Shown one piece after another: positions 1 through 8,401 of a stretch of 58,651 nucleotides of DNA; the stretch's first letter is position 1; each line of letters opens with the position of its first letter. The stretch covers positions 1 to 58,651 of the forward strand of contig CALCQV010000095.1 in assembly GCA_937894795.1 (NCBI GenBank). Reading direction: 5' to 3'. The notes beneath the pieces are model-generated. The model saw only the letters and a program-made list of their open reading frames with translations. It was not told the DNA's origin and made no database searches. Origin of the DNA: an uncultured Bacteroidales bacterium. GTDB lineage: Bacteria; Bacteroidota; Bacteroidia; Bacteroidales; Lentimicrobiaceae. Position numbers and translations under genes: made by a program.

Positions 1-38
1 TGCCAACAAGGTGGGAGAGTAGGTCGTCGCCGATCTTA
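1..38 (+). rRNA. rrf: 5S ribosomal RNA, 3' end only
   Basis: The first bases match the conserved 3' part of bacterial 5S rRNA, including the GTGGGAGAGTAGGTCGTCGCC stretch that closes the molecule. The rest of the gene lies before the window. A strong intrinsic terminator follows within a few bases, as expected at the end of an rRNA operon. The exact mature 3' end cannot be fixed by eye. Confidence 0.85.
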
Positions 39-42
39 TAAC

Positions 43-72
43 AAAAAGGCTGCCCTTATGGCGGCCTTTTTT
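43..72 (+). terminator. Rho-independent terminator of the rRNA operon
   Basis: A 12-base-pair stem (43-54 against 60-71, one G-T wobble) with a five-base loop is GC-rich in its core and runs into six T residues at 67-72. It sits directly after the 5S gene and so most likely ends the rRNA operon. Confidence 0.85.
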
Positions 73-99
73 GGCTTTAAAAGAATCATATTATATTTG
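70..99 (+). promoter_or_regulatory. Bacteroidota-type promoter before the M20 gene
   Basis: TTTG at 70-73 and TATATTTG at 92-99 are separated by 18 bases, close to the Bacteroidota consensus TTTG / TAnnTTTG. Transcription would start near 105, upstream of the ATG at 128. The -33 element overlaps the tail of the rRNA terminator. The position also argues against any start codon before 100. Confidence 0.6.
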
Positions 100-127
100 T
101 CCTGCCTTAAATAATTCGAATACTAAA

Positions 128-1255
128 ATGATCAACTTACCGGAGCTTCGTCACAAACTTCATAGCATGCCTGAATTGTCCGGCTCAGAGATACAAACTT
201 CAAATATTATCTATGAGTTGCTGGAATCATTAAAACCTGACACATTGCTTCGTAATATTGGTGGTCATGGCATTTTAGCCGTATTTGATAGTGGTGAGCC
301 AGGTAATACCGTTATTTTCAGAGCCGATATGGATGCTCTCCCTATTTTGGAAACGAATCAATTGCCTTATTCATCCAAATTTGCCGGTGTTGCTCATAAA
401 TGCGGCCATGATGGTCACATGACCATGCTTTGTGGTTTTGGTGTATATTGTGCTCAAAATCCTCCTTTAAAAGGGAAGATAATTTTACTTTTCCAACCGG
501 CCGAGGAAACTGGTAGTGGTGCTCAAAGTGTGCTGAATGATGAAAAATTCGCAGCTTATAAACCTGATTATTCCTTTGCATTACATAATCTTCCAGGCTT
601 TCCCGTTAATACTGTTGTTTTGAAGGATCAAACATTTGCGGCCGCATCAAAAGGTATTATAATTAACCTATCAGGTGTTCATGCTCATGCATCAGAGCCT
701 GAAAAAGGTGTCAGTCCAGGTATTGTATTAAGTGATCTGATAAGGAGATTACCGTTGTTGGCTAATAGCAATTTAGAGAATAGCGATTACTCTTTAATCA
801 CTATTGTTCATGCTTCTCTTGGTGCTCCGTCATTTGGTACCAGCCCTGCCGATGCAGTTATTATGCTGACATTACGTGCTTATGATGATAATGTTATGGA
901 TGCTGTTACACTTGATATTGTGCATACTGTTGAAGAACTCTCCACTCTTCAAAAGTTAAAATACTCTATTAAATAGACTGATGTTTTCCCGGCAACTGTT
1001 AATCACTATGACGCAGTTACATTCGTTAGAAATGCTGCCAATAGGTTAGATGTTGAAATGGTAGAATTGAACACTCCTTTTAAATGGTCAGAGGACTTCG
1101 CTCATTTTACATTAAAATCAAAAGGTGCTTTATTTGGAATAGGCAGTGGAGTGAATCAATTAACATTGCATAATCCACTTTATGATTTTCCTGATACTAT
1201 ACTGGATACGGGCGTTCAGGTCTGGAAGGAGATCTATCAGCAACTGAATTTCTGA
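128..1255 (+). pseudogene. M20 family amidohydrolase/peptidase interrupted by one in-frame TAG
   Basis: The translation is an M20D-type metal-dependent amidohydrolase (family members remove N-acyl or peptide groups from amino-acid substrates). Visible are the first metal-binding motif RADMDALP, HKCGHDGHM, the PAEETGSGA glutamate pair, HAHASEPEKG in the lid domain, and a C-terminal SEDFAHF segment with LHNPLYDFPD. Reading is open for 282 codons from ATG 128, meets TAG at 974-976, then continues in the same frame for 92 more codons to TGA at 1255. The downstream part still reads like the family, so only one codon is altered. TAG is used as a normal stop elsewhere in the window, so recoding is unlikely. 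A start at TTG 71 would fall inside the terminator and before the promoter, so ATG 128 is preferred. The gene is either a recent pseudogene or carries a sequencing error; the specific substrate is unknown. Confidence 0.85.
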
Positions 1256-1273
1256 TTCTGAATCAGGTAGGTT

Positions 1274-2548
1274 TTATTTGATAAGCTTAAATGTTATCCG
1301 GTCTCCATACTTATTATGGATATTCACCAGATAAAAACCGTCTTTTAGATCTCCAATTGATAATGACATCTTATTAAAGCCACTTATAGACATTGCTTGT
1401 TTCGTAGCTATCAACTGCCCTGCACTGTTAAGAATGTTAATATCCAGTAGTGATGGGTTGGTTTGTGTAAAGCTGATAATTGCTTCTGATTTTGAAATCT
1501 TAGTGAATACAGGATTTCTAAATTGCATACTTTCTGCAATTGCACCCGGTTCTTCAGCCTTGATCTCCAGCTTCATGGTAACGGGTAAATGATCAGACAT
1601 TTTGCCCAGTGCTGTCAATACATCTGATGGCACTGAGTTATTAGGGAGCAGTGTAATAGAAGTATTATAATGCTTGCCATCCTGACCTATGGCTTTATAT
1701 GAGCCCGGGACGTATTTCACTTTATGTGATCCTTCCATAATTTCATCTGTGGCAAGAATAAAATCAAAGCGGTCATCCATGCCTCCGCTTGCCTGGCATC
1801 CATTGCCTGAAGCGGTTACTGATTGTGTATGCACTGAGGCAAATGATGGGTTGTTATTCCAATCGCCGGGTGTATTGATAGGGTCAAAGAACTGAAACGA
1901 GCCACCTGATGATCCTGTGAAATTCCGGTATGCTTCTTCTTCGGCAGTATATAGGTTGAAATCACCCATTAGTAAATAATTTCCCGGCTTCGCATTCTCA
2001 GTAAGCCAATCCATAACATTTGCTGCCATTTCTGCCCTGATATCAGCATTAACTATCCCATCACTTGCTTTCAAATGGGCAACAATACAATTAATAAATA
2101 TCGTGTCTCCGTGTGTTAGATTGCCTGTTTTATAATACAACCGGTACAGGTTGATATCACGTATGTATGATTGAACAACAGCCATTGAATGAAGTGCCAG
2201 CTTGGTAGTGTCATAAAACATCATGTTAATGATGTCTGAACCGGCAAAGTTGGTTGCCGGCGTTCTTTTATAGTACCCACGACCATTGGCATTCATCACT
2301 TCGGTCAATAAACGGTCGTGATAGAAATTCAGGCTGGTAATCTCATTAACAGTAAAGATTTGGGGCTTGGAATAATCAATGATAGTGCGCAGATATCCCT
2401 CTTTTGCTACATGATTATTATTACTGTTAGTGCAGTATTCAGTATAATTACCATAATTCAATAAGTTGTATTGTACAACGGTAATTGAATCCTGAGCAGA
2501 TATCCTGACAGATACTGCAAAAACAAATAATAATAAGATATACCTCAT
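1274..2548 (-). CDS. Secreted endonuclease/exonuclease/phosphatase-family protein with T9SS sorting domain
   Basis: The 424-residue protein begins with a signal peptide ending near SAQ (residue 19). A DNase I-like EEP fold follows, with the expected metal and catalytic residues: YNLLNYG near 27-33, VNEI near 67-70, AHLK near 157-160, GDFN near 195-198, RFDFIL near 260-265 and SDHLPV near 318-323. The last 80 residues look like a type A T9SS C-terminal domain (LKDGFYLVNI and a terminal KLIK), so the protein is predicted to be exported across the outer membrane or anchored at the surface. It lies 20 bases downstream of gatD on the same strand and may be co-transcribed, although no functional link is obvious. 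The substrate (DNA, RNA or a phosphoester) cannot be told from sequence. Confidence 0.85.
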   Translation of the reverse strand: MRYILLLFVFAVSVRISAQDSITVVQYNLLNYGNYTEYCTNSNNNHVAKEGYLRTIIDYSKPQIFTVNEITSLNFYHDRLLTEVMNANGRGYYKRTPATNFAGSDIINMMFYDTTKLALHSMAVVQSYIRDINLYRLYYKTGNLTHGDTIFINCIVAHLKASDGIVNADIRAEMAANVMDWLTENAKPGNYLLMGDFNLYTAEEEAYRNFTGSSGGSFQFFDPINTPGDWNNNPSFASVHTQSVTASGNGCQASGGMDDRFDFILATDEIMEGSHKVKYVPGSYKAIGQDGKHYNTSITLLPNNSVPSDVLTALGKMSDHLPVTMKLEIKAEEPGAIAESMQFRNPVFTKISKSEAIISFTQTNPSLLDINILNSAGQLIATKQAMSISGFNKMSLSIGDLKDGFYLVNIHNKYGDRITFKLIK

Positions 2549-2568
2549 TTAGCTGATTGAAGAGCTGT

Positions 2569-3954
2569 TTATTTACGAAACTTCCTTACGAAGTCATCAA
2601 CTTCCTTAACACCACCCTGATAAACCAAATAACCATTATATGGTTCACGCATGGTGATTTCATCATTAACCGGTGTCAACATTAATCTCTTGACTTCTTC
2701 GCGATCATTAGTTTGGCCTAATGCCCATCCTAACTTGATGTACGCTGCTTCCGGCAACATATTTCCTGCCGGAATGATACCTTTTGCCATAAGATCACGT
2801 CCTGTATCATATACAAACATGTGAACATAGCCCCAAAGAGTCTGGACTGTCATATACATATGCACACCGGCAGCGTATGCTCTTTCAATGGCAGGATACA
2901 ATGGTTTGTTAACATGCCCTAAACCGGTACCCGCAATTACAATACCTTTATAACCATTAGCCACCAATGAGTCAATGATATCAGGCTGCATATTTGGATA
3001 GTAATAGATGATTGCCACCTTCTCTTCAAAGTAAGGCAGAATCTTCACATTCCTATCTTTACGACGGTGGTTATAGTTTTCTTTAATAGGGACAACTCCT
3101 TTTCTGGTAACCGTAGCCAAAGGTGTATCGCCTATCGTCCTGAAGGTAGAGCGATATGATGAATGCATTTTCCTAACGCGCGTTCCGCGGTGCAGAAAGC
3201 CATACTCATCACTGGTAGGTCCAAACATACATACCATTACTTCAGCAATGTCACCATGCCCGGCAGCTGTGCACGAATGCATGAGATTTAAGGCTGCATC
3301 TGAGCTTGGACGATCAGAGGAGCGCTGAGAACCTACTAAAACTATTGGTACCGGTGAATCCTGTACCATGAAAGTCAGTGCTGCAGCCGTATGGTGTAAG
3401 GTGTCAGTACCATGTCCAATAACAATTCCATCAACCCCTTTCTCAATCTCTTTACCTATAGCAATGGCAAGTTTCTTATAATTGTCGGGAGCCATATTTT
3501 CGCTAAACACAGCAAATACCTTCTCGGTGGTCAGGTTGCAAATATCGGCCAATTCAGGTACAGCACCATACAATTCTCCGGGTGAAAAGGCGGGAATTAC
3601 AGCCCCTGTCCGGTAGTCCAATCTTGAAGCAATGGTACCTCCGGTGCCAATTAACTTCACTTTTGGTAATCCCTCTGAATAAGGGAATTCCTTTTCAGGT
3701 ATTTTATAATTCGCTTTCTTGTAACCGGTTTCTTTCATGCCGGTTATTGTGAGAACATCAATCCCGATATTATAACCGGTGATAATCTTCATGACTATAT
3801 GCTTGTCATCATCATTTTCACTTCGTGGAAGGATAGTCCCCTGAAATAATCCTCTTGTAGTCTGAACCTCAGCTTGTCCCCAAACTCTAACATTAAATTT
3901 TTTAAGTATATTTAGTGCCGCTCCTTTATAACCTTGAAATATATCGTCTGACAT
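2569..3954 (-). CDS. gatD: Glu-tRNA(Gln) amidotransferase subunit D, archaeal type
   Basis: The protein has 461 residues, longer than free L-asparaginases, because of an extra N-terminal domain of about 95 residues as in archaeal GatD. The asparaginase/glutaminase part carries the catalytic set: TGGTIAS with Thr near 107, HGTDTL with Thr/Asp near 183-184, and RKMHSSYRS with Lys near 262. GatD releases ammonia from Gln or Asn for its partner GatE. The gene lies 11 bases downstream of gatE, so the two are almost certainly one operon. The N-terminal domain and the adjacent gatE make a plain cytosolic asparaginase (AnsA) unlikely. GatDE has been described as the archaeal route to Gln-tRNA(Gln); finding it in a Bacteroidota background suggests transfer from archaea, which is inference. 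Confidence 0.9.
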   Translation of the reverse strand: MSDDIFQGYKGAALNILKKFNVRVWGQAEVQTTRGLFQGTILPRSENDDDKHIVMKIITGYNIGIDVLTITGMKETGYKKANYKIPEKEFPYSEGLPKVKLIGTGGTIASRLDYRTGAVIPAFSPGELYGAVPELADICNLTTEKVFAVFSENMAPDNYKKLAIAIGKEIEKGVDGIVIGHGTDTLHHTAAALTFMVQDSPVPIVLVGSQRSSDRPSSDAALNLMHSCTAAGHGDIAEVMVCMFGPTSDEYGFLHRGTRVRKMHSSYRSTFRTIGDTPLATVTRKGVVPIKENYNHRRKDRNVKILPYFEEKVAIIYYYPNMQPDIIDSLVANGYKGIVIAGTGLGHVNKPLYPAIERAYAAGVHMYMTVQTLWGYVHMFVYDTGRDLMAKGIIPAGNMLPEAAYIKLGWALGQTNDREEVKRLMLTPVNDEITMREPYNGYLVYQGGVKEVDDFVRKFRK

Positions 3955-3965
3955 TACTTTAATTT

Positions 3966-5936
3966 TTACAGTGATTGAATCATTTTAGAAAGTTCACTAA
4001 GGTTAATATTCCCTATTGCCATTTTCCTTAATTGGCCCATTATCCAAACGTGCTCATTTTTGATATCATCCGACTTTCTGATTTCAGCATATTTCGATTT
4101 CAGAAATGGAACTTTTGCCATGATTTCCTCTGAAGGAATACGTTTGAACTTGATGCTTTCCAGTATTGATTCAAAATCTATCTTTGGATGTTCATAAACT
4201 ATTGGCAACATTCGCCATGCTAATTCTGGATGTAATTTCTGTTCCTTCAGATACTTTAAAAGTGCATAAATGATTTTGTAATTAAACTCAGCCACCGGCT
4301 TTATCTGTCCTTCAACGAATTTAAGTTTATGGCCAAAGAGTGTTGTTACAAATACCGGATTATAGTCTAATTCTTTAATAATCCTCTCAATTAACGGGAA
4401 CAGGTCTTTCTTAAAGATATATGTATAGGTATCTTCGGGCGCTCCCCAATTTTTAAGAATATGATACCGTTCAATTACTTCCTGTGGCAGTTTGGTGCTC
4501 AACTCTTCAATATATGAATCTTCAAGTGGAATAGGAGCAGAGTCAGTATCAGGATACATTCTGTCAGCTCCCGGTAATACTCTTTCAAAAATCGTAGTCC
4601 CACCCTCTATTGACTTCCGTGTTTCAGGTGGTATGCCTTTGAATGCCATCTGGCATCTTTCTTCAATGGTTTCCAGTGCTGTTTTGATATCATCCTTTGG
4701 CCCCCAGAAAATAATCTGTGCATCATTATCATTGGCTTTGAGCTTAGATTTTATGCTTTCAAATTCCTTTTCAGGAATTGACATCTCAAACACTTCACTA
4801 TGAATCATGTTAGGATGTTCAATACAGGCAATGACTTTCAGTCGTTCACTGATTTCATCTGCAAACATTCTTCCCGGTTGGGTGAAATGACTTAATGCCG
4901 ATTTAAATCCCGGAAGATTAACAGCCACAATCTCAAATTGCTGTTCTTTCGCATCTTTAATTGGACCATATTCAAACTTATAATCGTGATAATCAAGTAC
5001 TATGTGACTAATTTTCCATTTATCTGTATTGCTAATTCTTTTTAACAGTTCGTCACGTAGTAGGAGCAGTGACCATTGGCGGTAACATTCATTATGTGTG
5101 AGTTCAGGAATCCACCTGGTATGTGCAACCCCTTTAATTTCAACACGTGATCCTCCGCGACAACTCACATTAACATCTTGCCGTCCGGCTCCAATTCCAG
5201 TCCTGACCTTACCGGTACTTCTATTAAGGAACCTGATATAATCACATACTTCTTTAACCTCATCAGGATTAACCATTTCAGGGTATGTAACCGTCTCAAT
5301 CAGCGGCATTCCAAGCCGGTCAGTTCTGTATATACGTGTATGTCCAATATCTGAAACCTCACGACAAGCATCTTCTTCAAGGCTTAATTGAATCAACCTG
5401 ATATTCTTTTTAGGTAGCGGGAGCATACCTTCAACACCAATGATTGCGGTTCGTTGGAACCCGGTTGGAATGCTACCATCAAGGTATTGTTTTCGGGTGA
5501 TGTGTACCTCACCAACAATATTGAGTTTTGACAGTAATGAAATCTCTATTGCTATCTGCAATGCTTCCCTGTTGACCGGAAATGGCGGCGTATCGTCAAC
5601 TTCATAAGTACAGGTTGTTTCATTCTTTAACCTGTAAATAATATTTTTTCTGGTTTTGAACTCCATCAAAGCGGTTCCATCATACTCACCCAGTTCGCTT
5701 AAGGTGGGCCTCATGTGTCGAATTACCTCTGCATCAAATATATCCGGTTTATGATATCTTCCTGCAGGACAATGGCAGAATAGTTTTTCTTTTGTTTTTA
5801 ATTGTTGGTGTACTTCTAATCCTGACATGAAACCTATCCTGTCATAGTCAGATTGAGTGGCATCTTTTCTTTTTACGTAACCGGCATTCTTACGTGTTTT
5901 GTTGTAATTGTCTCTGGGATTGAAACTTGGAGTCAT
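3966..5936 (-). CDS. gatE: Glu-tRNA(Gln) amidotransferase subunit E, archaeal type
   Basis: About 656 residues, much longer than bacterial GatB (about 475). The N-terminal catalytic cradle has SGLEVHQQLKTKEKLFCHCP and the segment TCTYEVDDTPPFPVN. Between the cradle and the helical tail is an inserted domain of roughly 110 residues resembling the AspRS-like (GAD) insertion unique to GatE. It is followed by GIPPETRKSIEGGTTIFERV and PGADRMYPDTDSAPIP, and a YqeY-like tail. GatE phosphorylates and amidates Glu on tRNA(Gln). ATG 5936 is chosen because a near-perfect promoter (5961-5991) lies just upstream; the longer reading from TTG 5990 would begin inside that promoter. The residues before IGFMSGLE form an unusually long, basic N-terminal extension. 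Whether this cell also has GlnRS or GatCAB cannot be seen here. Confidence 0.9.
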   Translation of the reverse strand: MTPSFNPRDNYNKTRKNAGYVKRKDATQSDYDRIGFMSGLEVHQQLKTKEKLFCHCPAGRYHKPDIFDAEVIRHMRPTLSELGEYDGTALMEFKTRKNIIYRLKNETTCTYEVDDTPPFPVNREALQIAIEISLLSKLNIVGEVHITRKQYLDGSIPTGFQRTAIIGVEGMLPLPKKNIRLIQLSLEEDACREVSDIGHTRIYRTDRLGMPLIETVTYPEMVNPDEVKEVCDYIRFLNRSTGKVRTGIGAGRQDVNVSCRGGSRVEIKGVAHTRWIPELTHNECYRQWSLLLLRDELLKRISNTDKWKISHIVLDYHDYKFEYGPIKDAKEQQFEIVAVNLPGFKSALSHFTQPGRMFADEISERLKVIACIEHPNMIHSEVFEMSIPEKEFESIKSKLKANDNDAQIIFWGPKDDIKTALETIEERCQMAFKGIPPETRKSIEGGTTIFERVLPGADRMYPDTDSAPIPLEDSYIEELSTKLPQEVIERYHILKNWGAPEDTYTYIFKKDLFPLIERIIKELDYNPVFVTTLFGHKLKFVEGQIKPVAEFNYKIIYALLKYLKEQKLHPELAWRMLPIVYEHPKIDFESILESIKFKRIPSEEIMAKVPFLKSKYAEIRKSDDIKNEHVWIMGQLRKMAIGNINLSELSKMIQSL

Positions 5937-5960
5937 TGGAGTTTCTAATTTAAAAGTCTT

Positions 5961-5991
5961 CAAACGTACAAGATTTTTTTTAAACTGCAAA
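5961..5991 (-). promoter_or_regulatory. Bacteroidota-type promoter of gatE
   Basis: On the minus strand TTTG (complement of 5988-5991) is followed after exactly 19 bases by TACGTTTG (complement of 5961-5968). This is one of the best matches in the window to TTTG-N19-21-TAnnTTTG. Transcription would start near 5956, about 20 bases before ATG 5936. Confidence 0.7.
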
Positions 5992-5994
5992 GGA

Positions 5995-6023
5995 TTGTTC
6001 CATTCCTTAAAAGCCTAATTTTG
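5995..6023 (+). promoter_or_regulatory. Divergent promoter of the DUF4271-hemD group
   Basis: TTG at 5995-5997 and TAATTTTG at 6016-6023 resemble the Bacteroidota consensus. The -7 box ends only 8 bases before ATG 6031, so the transcript would have almost no leader. It lies back to back with the gatE promoter. Confidence 0.5.
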
Positions 6024-6030
6024 CATCAAT

Positions 6031-6939
6031 ATGCAAGAGGAACTTATCACACTTCCACAATTCAACACTCCATTGCCTTATATTGCCAATACTGATACAT
6101 TGGTTGCGCAGGAGTTGTATGTGGATTTTCTCTATGATAGCATAAACCTTAAGAAGCCTGATTCAAATTTCGTATTCGAGCTTAAGGAAATAGTTTTACC
6201 TGAGCCGATTGACACTTCGCAAATACAGGTTTATACCAGGCCATCAGTATTTGTTCCATATAAATCCAAACCGGTTGAAATTCAGCCGATAGTGAGGGAT
6301 GAAATAAATATGGACTGGTTGACAGGGCTGTTCATATTATGCCTGTTTATTCTAACCTGGATTAAGTATGAAGGAGGTAAACGTGTCACTCAGTTTTTTA
6401 AGGCTGTTATTGCCCGGCACAATGTGAACCAAATGCTTCGTGATGGTGATGTTATTCATGAACGGATTACACCCGCTCTGATGTTTCTCTATATAGTGAG
6501 CCTCTCAACGCTTATCATGCTGATTATTCGACCTTATAATATTGACATACCATGGGCTGATAGCCCCTTCCTCAAATTCTCAGTTCTCGTTAGTGCCATA
6601 TTGATACTATGGTTATTGAAATTGTCATTTATTAATATTAGCGAAAAAATTTTCCGTACTAAGAATGAATCATTTGAGTATATGGTTACAAATATTATTT
6701 ATAATGTAGCAACAGGAATAATTGCATTCCCATTTCTAATTGCAGGTCATTATGGTGATAGCATAGTGAGTTTATACATTGCTGTTGCAGTTTTTGCATT
6801 AGGTTTAACATTAAAAATTATTAGAAGTATTTTTGTTGGACTATCAGCGCAATCGTTTCCGCTTGTCTATTTATTTTTGTATCTTTGCACCCTCGAATTT
6901 TTGCCGATTCTTGTTATCTATAAATTGTTTATAAGTTAA
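6031..6939 (+). CDS. DUF4271 family integral membrane protein
   Basis: A 302-residue protein with a soluble N-terminal part of about 90 residues, then roughly seven hydrophobic segments from about residue 95 to the end, including one just before a basic stretch (WIKYEGGKR) and several in the C-terminal half. This pattern and its position directly before hemD, rnpA and yidD match the Bacteroidota-specific DUF4271 family. The function is unknown. The gene starts a same-strand group; a promoter with its -7 box at 6016-6023 precedes it. The start codon is ATG, nearly at the predicted transcription start. Confidence 0.8.
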   Translation: MQEELITLPQFNTPLPYIANTDTLVAQELYVDFLYDSINLKKPDSNFVFELKEIVLPEPIDTSQIQVYTRPSVFVPYKSKPVEIQPIVRDEINMDWLTGLFILCLFILTWIKYEGGKRVTQFFKAVIARHNVNQMLRDGDVIHERITPALMFLYIVSLSTLIMLIIRPYNIDIPWADSPFLKFSVLVSAILILWLLKLSFINISEKIFRTKNESFEYMVTNIIYNVATGIIAFPFLIAGHYGDSIVSLYIAVAVFALGLTLKIIRSIFVGLSAQSFPLVYLFLYLCTLEFLPILVIYKLFIS

Positions 6940-6999
6940 TATTTGCAAGGCTTTAGGCAAATCTTTTTAAGTAGCGTTGAACATTAAATCTTTACTGCT

Positions 7000-7758
7000 T
7001 TGAAGATTAAGAACATTTTAATTTCTCAACCCAAACCGGCTGATCTGGAAAAGTCTCCCTACTATGAGATCATTAAAAAGCATAATGTTTCTATAGATTT
7101 CTACAAGTTCTTTAGAATTGATGGTTTTAGTTCTATTGATTTTCGTAAGGAAAGCAAAGTGAGGCTGACAGATCATACTGCTATTATTTTTACCAGTAAG
7201 AACGGTGTGGACCACTATTTTCGTTTAGCTAATGAGTTACGCACTGAGATTTCCGACAGTATGAAATATTTCTGTTCTACTGACTCAATAGCGTTTTATT
7301 TACAGAAGTATATTCAATTCAGGAAGCGCAGAATTTTTTATGCTACCCAAAATAATGTCAATGATCTGATTGAACTTATAAAAAGGCATAAAGCTGAAAA
7401 ATTCTTATTACCCTGCAGTGAAGAGCACAACAATGAGTTGTCAGATATATTGGATGCAAATAAAATTTGTTACGTTAAGGCAACAATGTATCGCACAGTA
7501 TCAGAGGACATGACTTTCCTTGATATTAAGAAGTATGATTTGTTAGTATTCTTCAGTCCTGCCGGTATAAAGTCATTGTTTAAAAACTTTCCTGACTATG
7601 TTCAGGGTGAAACAGGTATTGCAGTTTCCGGATCGTCTACCGCCACAGCTGCCAATGAAGCTGGTTTAAAAATTACTTTTGAAGGCCCTAATGCTGTTGC
7701 TCCTTCAATGGCAAAAGCAATTGAAATGTTTGTTTCAACAAATAACAAGGCAAAATAG
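7000..7758 (+). CDS. hemD: Uroporphyrinogen-III synthase
   Basis: HemD closes and inverts ring D of hydroxymethylbilane to give uroporphyrinogen III in tetrapyrrole synthesis. The 252-residue protein has the two-domain HemD layout, beginning KIKNILISQPKP as in Bacteroidales homologues, with IIFTSKNGVDHYF in the first domain and LLVFFSPAGIKSLF and IAVSGSSTATAANEAGL in the second. HemD is poorly conserved in sequence, so the call rests on these motifs and on the DUF4271-hemD-rnpA neighbourhood. No in-frame ATG lies near the 5' end. The start is TTG at 7000, which gives the N-terminus expected for the family. Confidence 0.85.
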   Translation: MKIKNILISQPKPADLEKSPYYEIIKKHNVSIDFYKFFRIDGFSSIDFRKESKVRLTDHTAIIFTSKNGVDHYFRLANELRTEISDSMKYFCSTDSIAFYLQKYIQFRKRRIFYATQNNVNDLIELIKRHKAEKFLLPCSEEHNNELSDILDANKICYVKATMYRTVSEDMTFLDIKKYDLLVFFSPAGIKSLFKNFPDYVQGETGIAVSGSSTATAANEAGLKITFEGPNAVAPSMAKAIEMFVSTNNKAK

Positions 7759-7793
7759 CCCTGTTATATGATAATACCCCTAAATGGGAAGAT

Positions 7794-8177
7794 ATGCCAA
7801 CATTTGTTAAATCTGAACGATTATGCAGCACTTTGGCTATCAACAGTTTGTTTAAGGAGGGCTATGTAGTTTATAAATACCCCGTTAAGTTAAAGTGGAT
7901 ACCGGCAAATTGGGATGACCACCTTAAAGTTAAAGTGGTCATCAGCGTTTCAAAGCATAGATTTAAGAGGGCTGTTGACAGGAACAGGATTAAACGATTG
8001 CTAAGAGAGTGTTTCCGACTCCATAAATTCATTCTGGAAGATGAATTAAAAAGCCGTAAATGCTATCTTGGAATTATTTACACAGGTAATGAAATACCCG
8101 AAAAGGGAGTATTGGAGCCTATAATAATTGATCTGTTTCACCGTTTAATTAAGGACTATGAAAAAATTGCTGGCTAA
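7794..8177 (+). CDS. rnpA: Ribonuclease P protein component
   Basis: RnpA binds the catalytic RNA of RNase P and helps it cleave the 5' leader of pre-tRNA. The 127-residue protein has the RNR signature FKRAVDRNRIKRLLRE near residues 58-73 and the preceding KVVISVSKHR strand. The gene overlaps yidD by 20 bases, the usual rnpA-yidD coupling in bacteria. rpmH is not beside it here. Confidence 0.95.
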   Translation: MPTFVKSERLCSTLAINSLFKEGYVVYKYPVKLKWIPANWDDHLKVKVVISVSKHRFKRAVDRNRIKRLLRECFRLHKFILEDELKSRKCYLGIIYTGNEIPEKGVLEPIIIDLFHRLIKDYEKIAG

Positions 8178-8379
8178 GGTATTTATTGGAATAATTCGGT
8201 TTTACCAGTTGGTGATTTCTCCTTATTTACCCCCATCATGCAGGTATACACCAAGTTGTTCTGCTTATGGCATTGAAGCACTTAAAAAATATGGCCCGTT
8301 TAAAGGTGGCTGGATGACTATTAAACGAATCGCCTCTTGTAATCCATGGGGCGGAAGTGGTTATGATCCGGTGCCTTGA
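8158..8379 (+). CDS. yidD: Membrane protein insertion efficiency factor YidD
   Basis: A 73-residue protein with the whole YidD signature: YQLVISPYLPPSCRYTPSCS, then a basic TIKRI segment and CNPWGGSGYDPVP at the C-terminus. YidD is a membrane-associated protein that aids YidC-dependent insertion of inner membrane proteins. It starts inside the end of rnpA and is probably translated by coupling. Confidence 0.95.
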   Translation: MKKLLAKVFIGIIRFYQLVISPYLPPSCRYTPSCSAYGIEALKKYGPFKGGWMTIKRIASCNPWGGSGYDPVP

Positions 8380-8401
8380 TAAAAATATAAATCTAAATAT
8401 C

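Noticed and set aside
971..979. Stop-codon recoding (TAG read as an amino acid)
   Set aside because: TAG ends many intact genes in this window (for example hemD at 7756-7758 and panD at 19221-19223), so it is a normal stop here.
1252..1266. Inverted repeat CTGATTC-T-GAATCAG between the M20 and endonuclease genes as a terminator
   Set aside because: Only one base separates the arms, so the realistic stem is five base pairs, and no T run follows on either strand.
2569..3954. Plain cytosolic L-asparaginase rather than GatD
   Set aside because: The protein has an extra N-terminal domain of about 95 residues and adjoins a GatE-type gene; both fit GatD and not AnsA.
5937..5990. Longer gatE reading from TTG 5990
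   Set aside because: It would start inside the -33 promoter element; the ATG at 5936 is downstream of the promoter.
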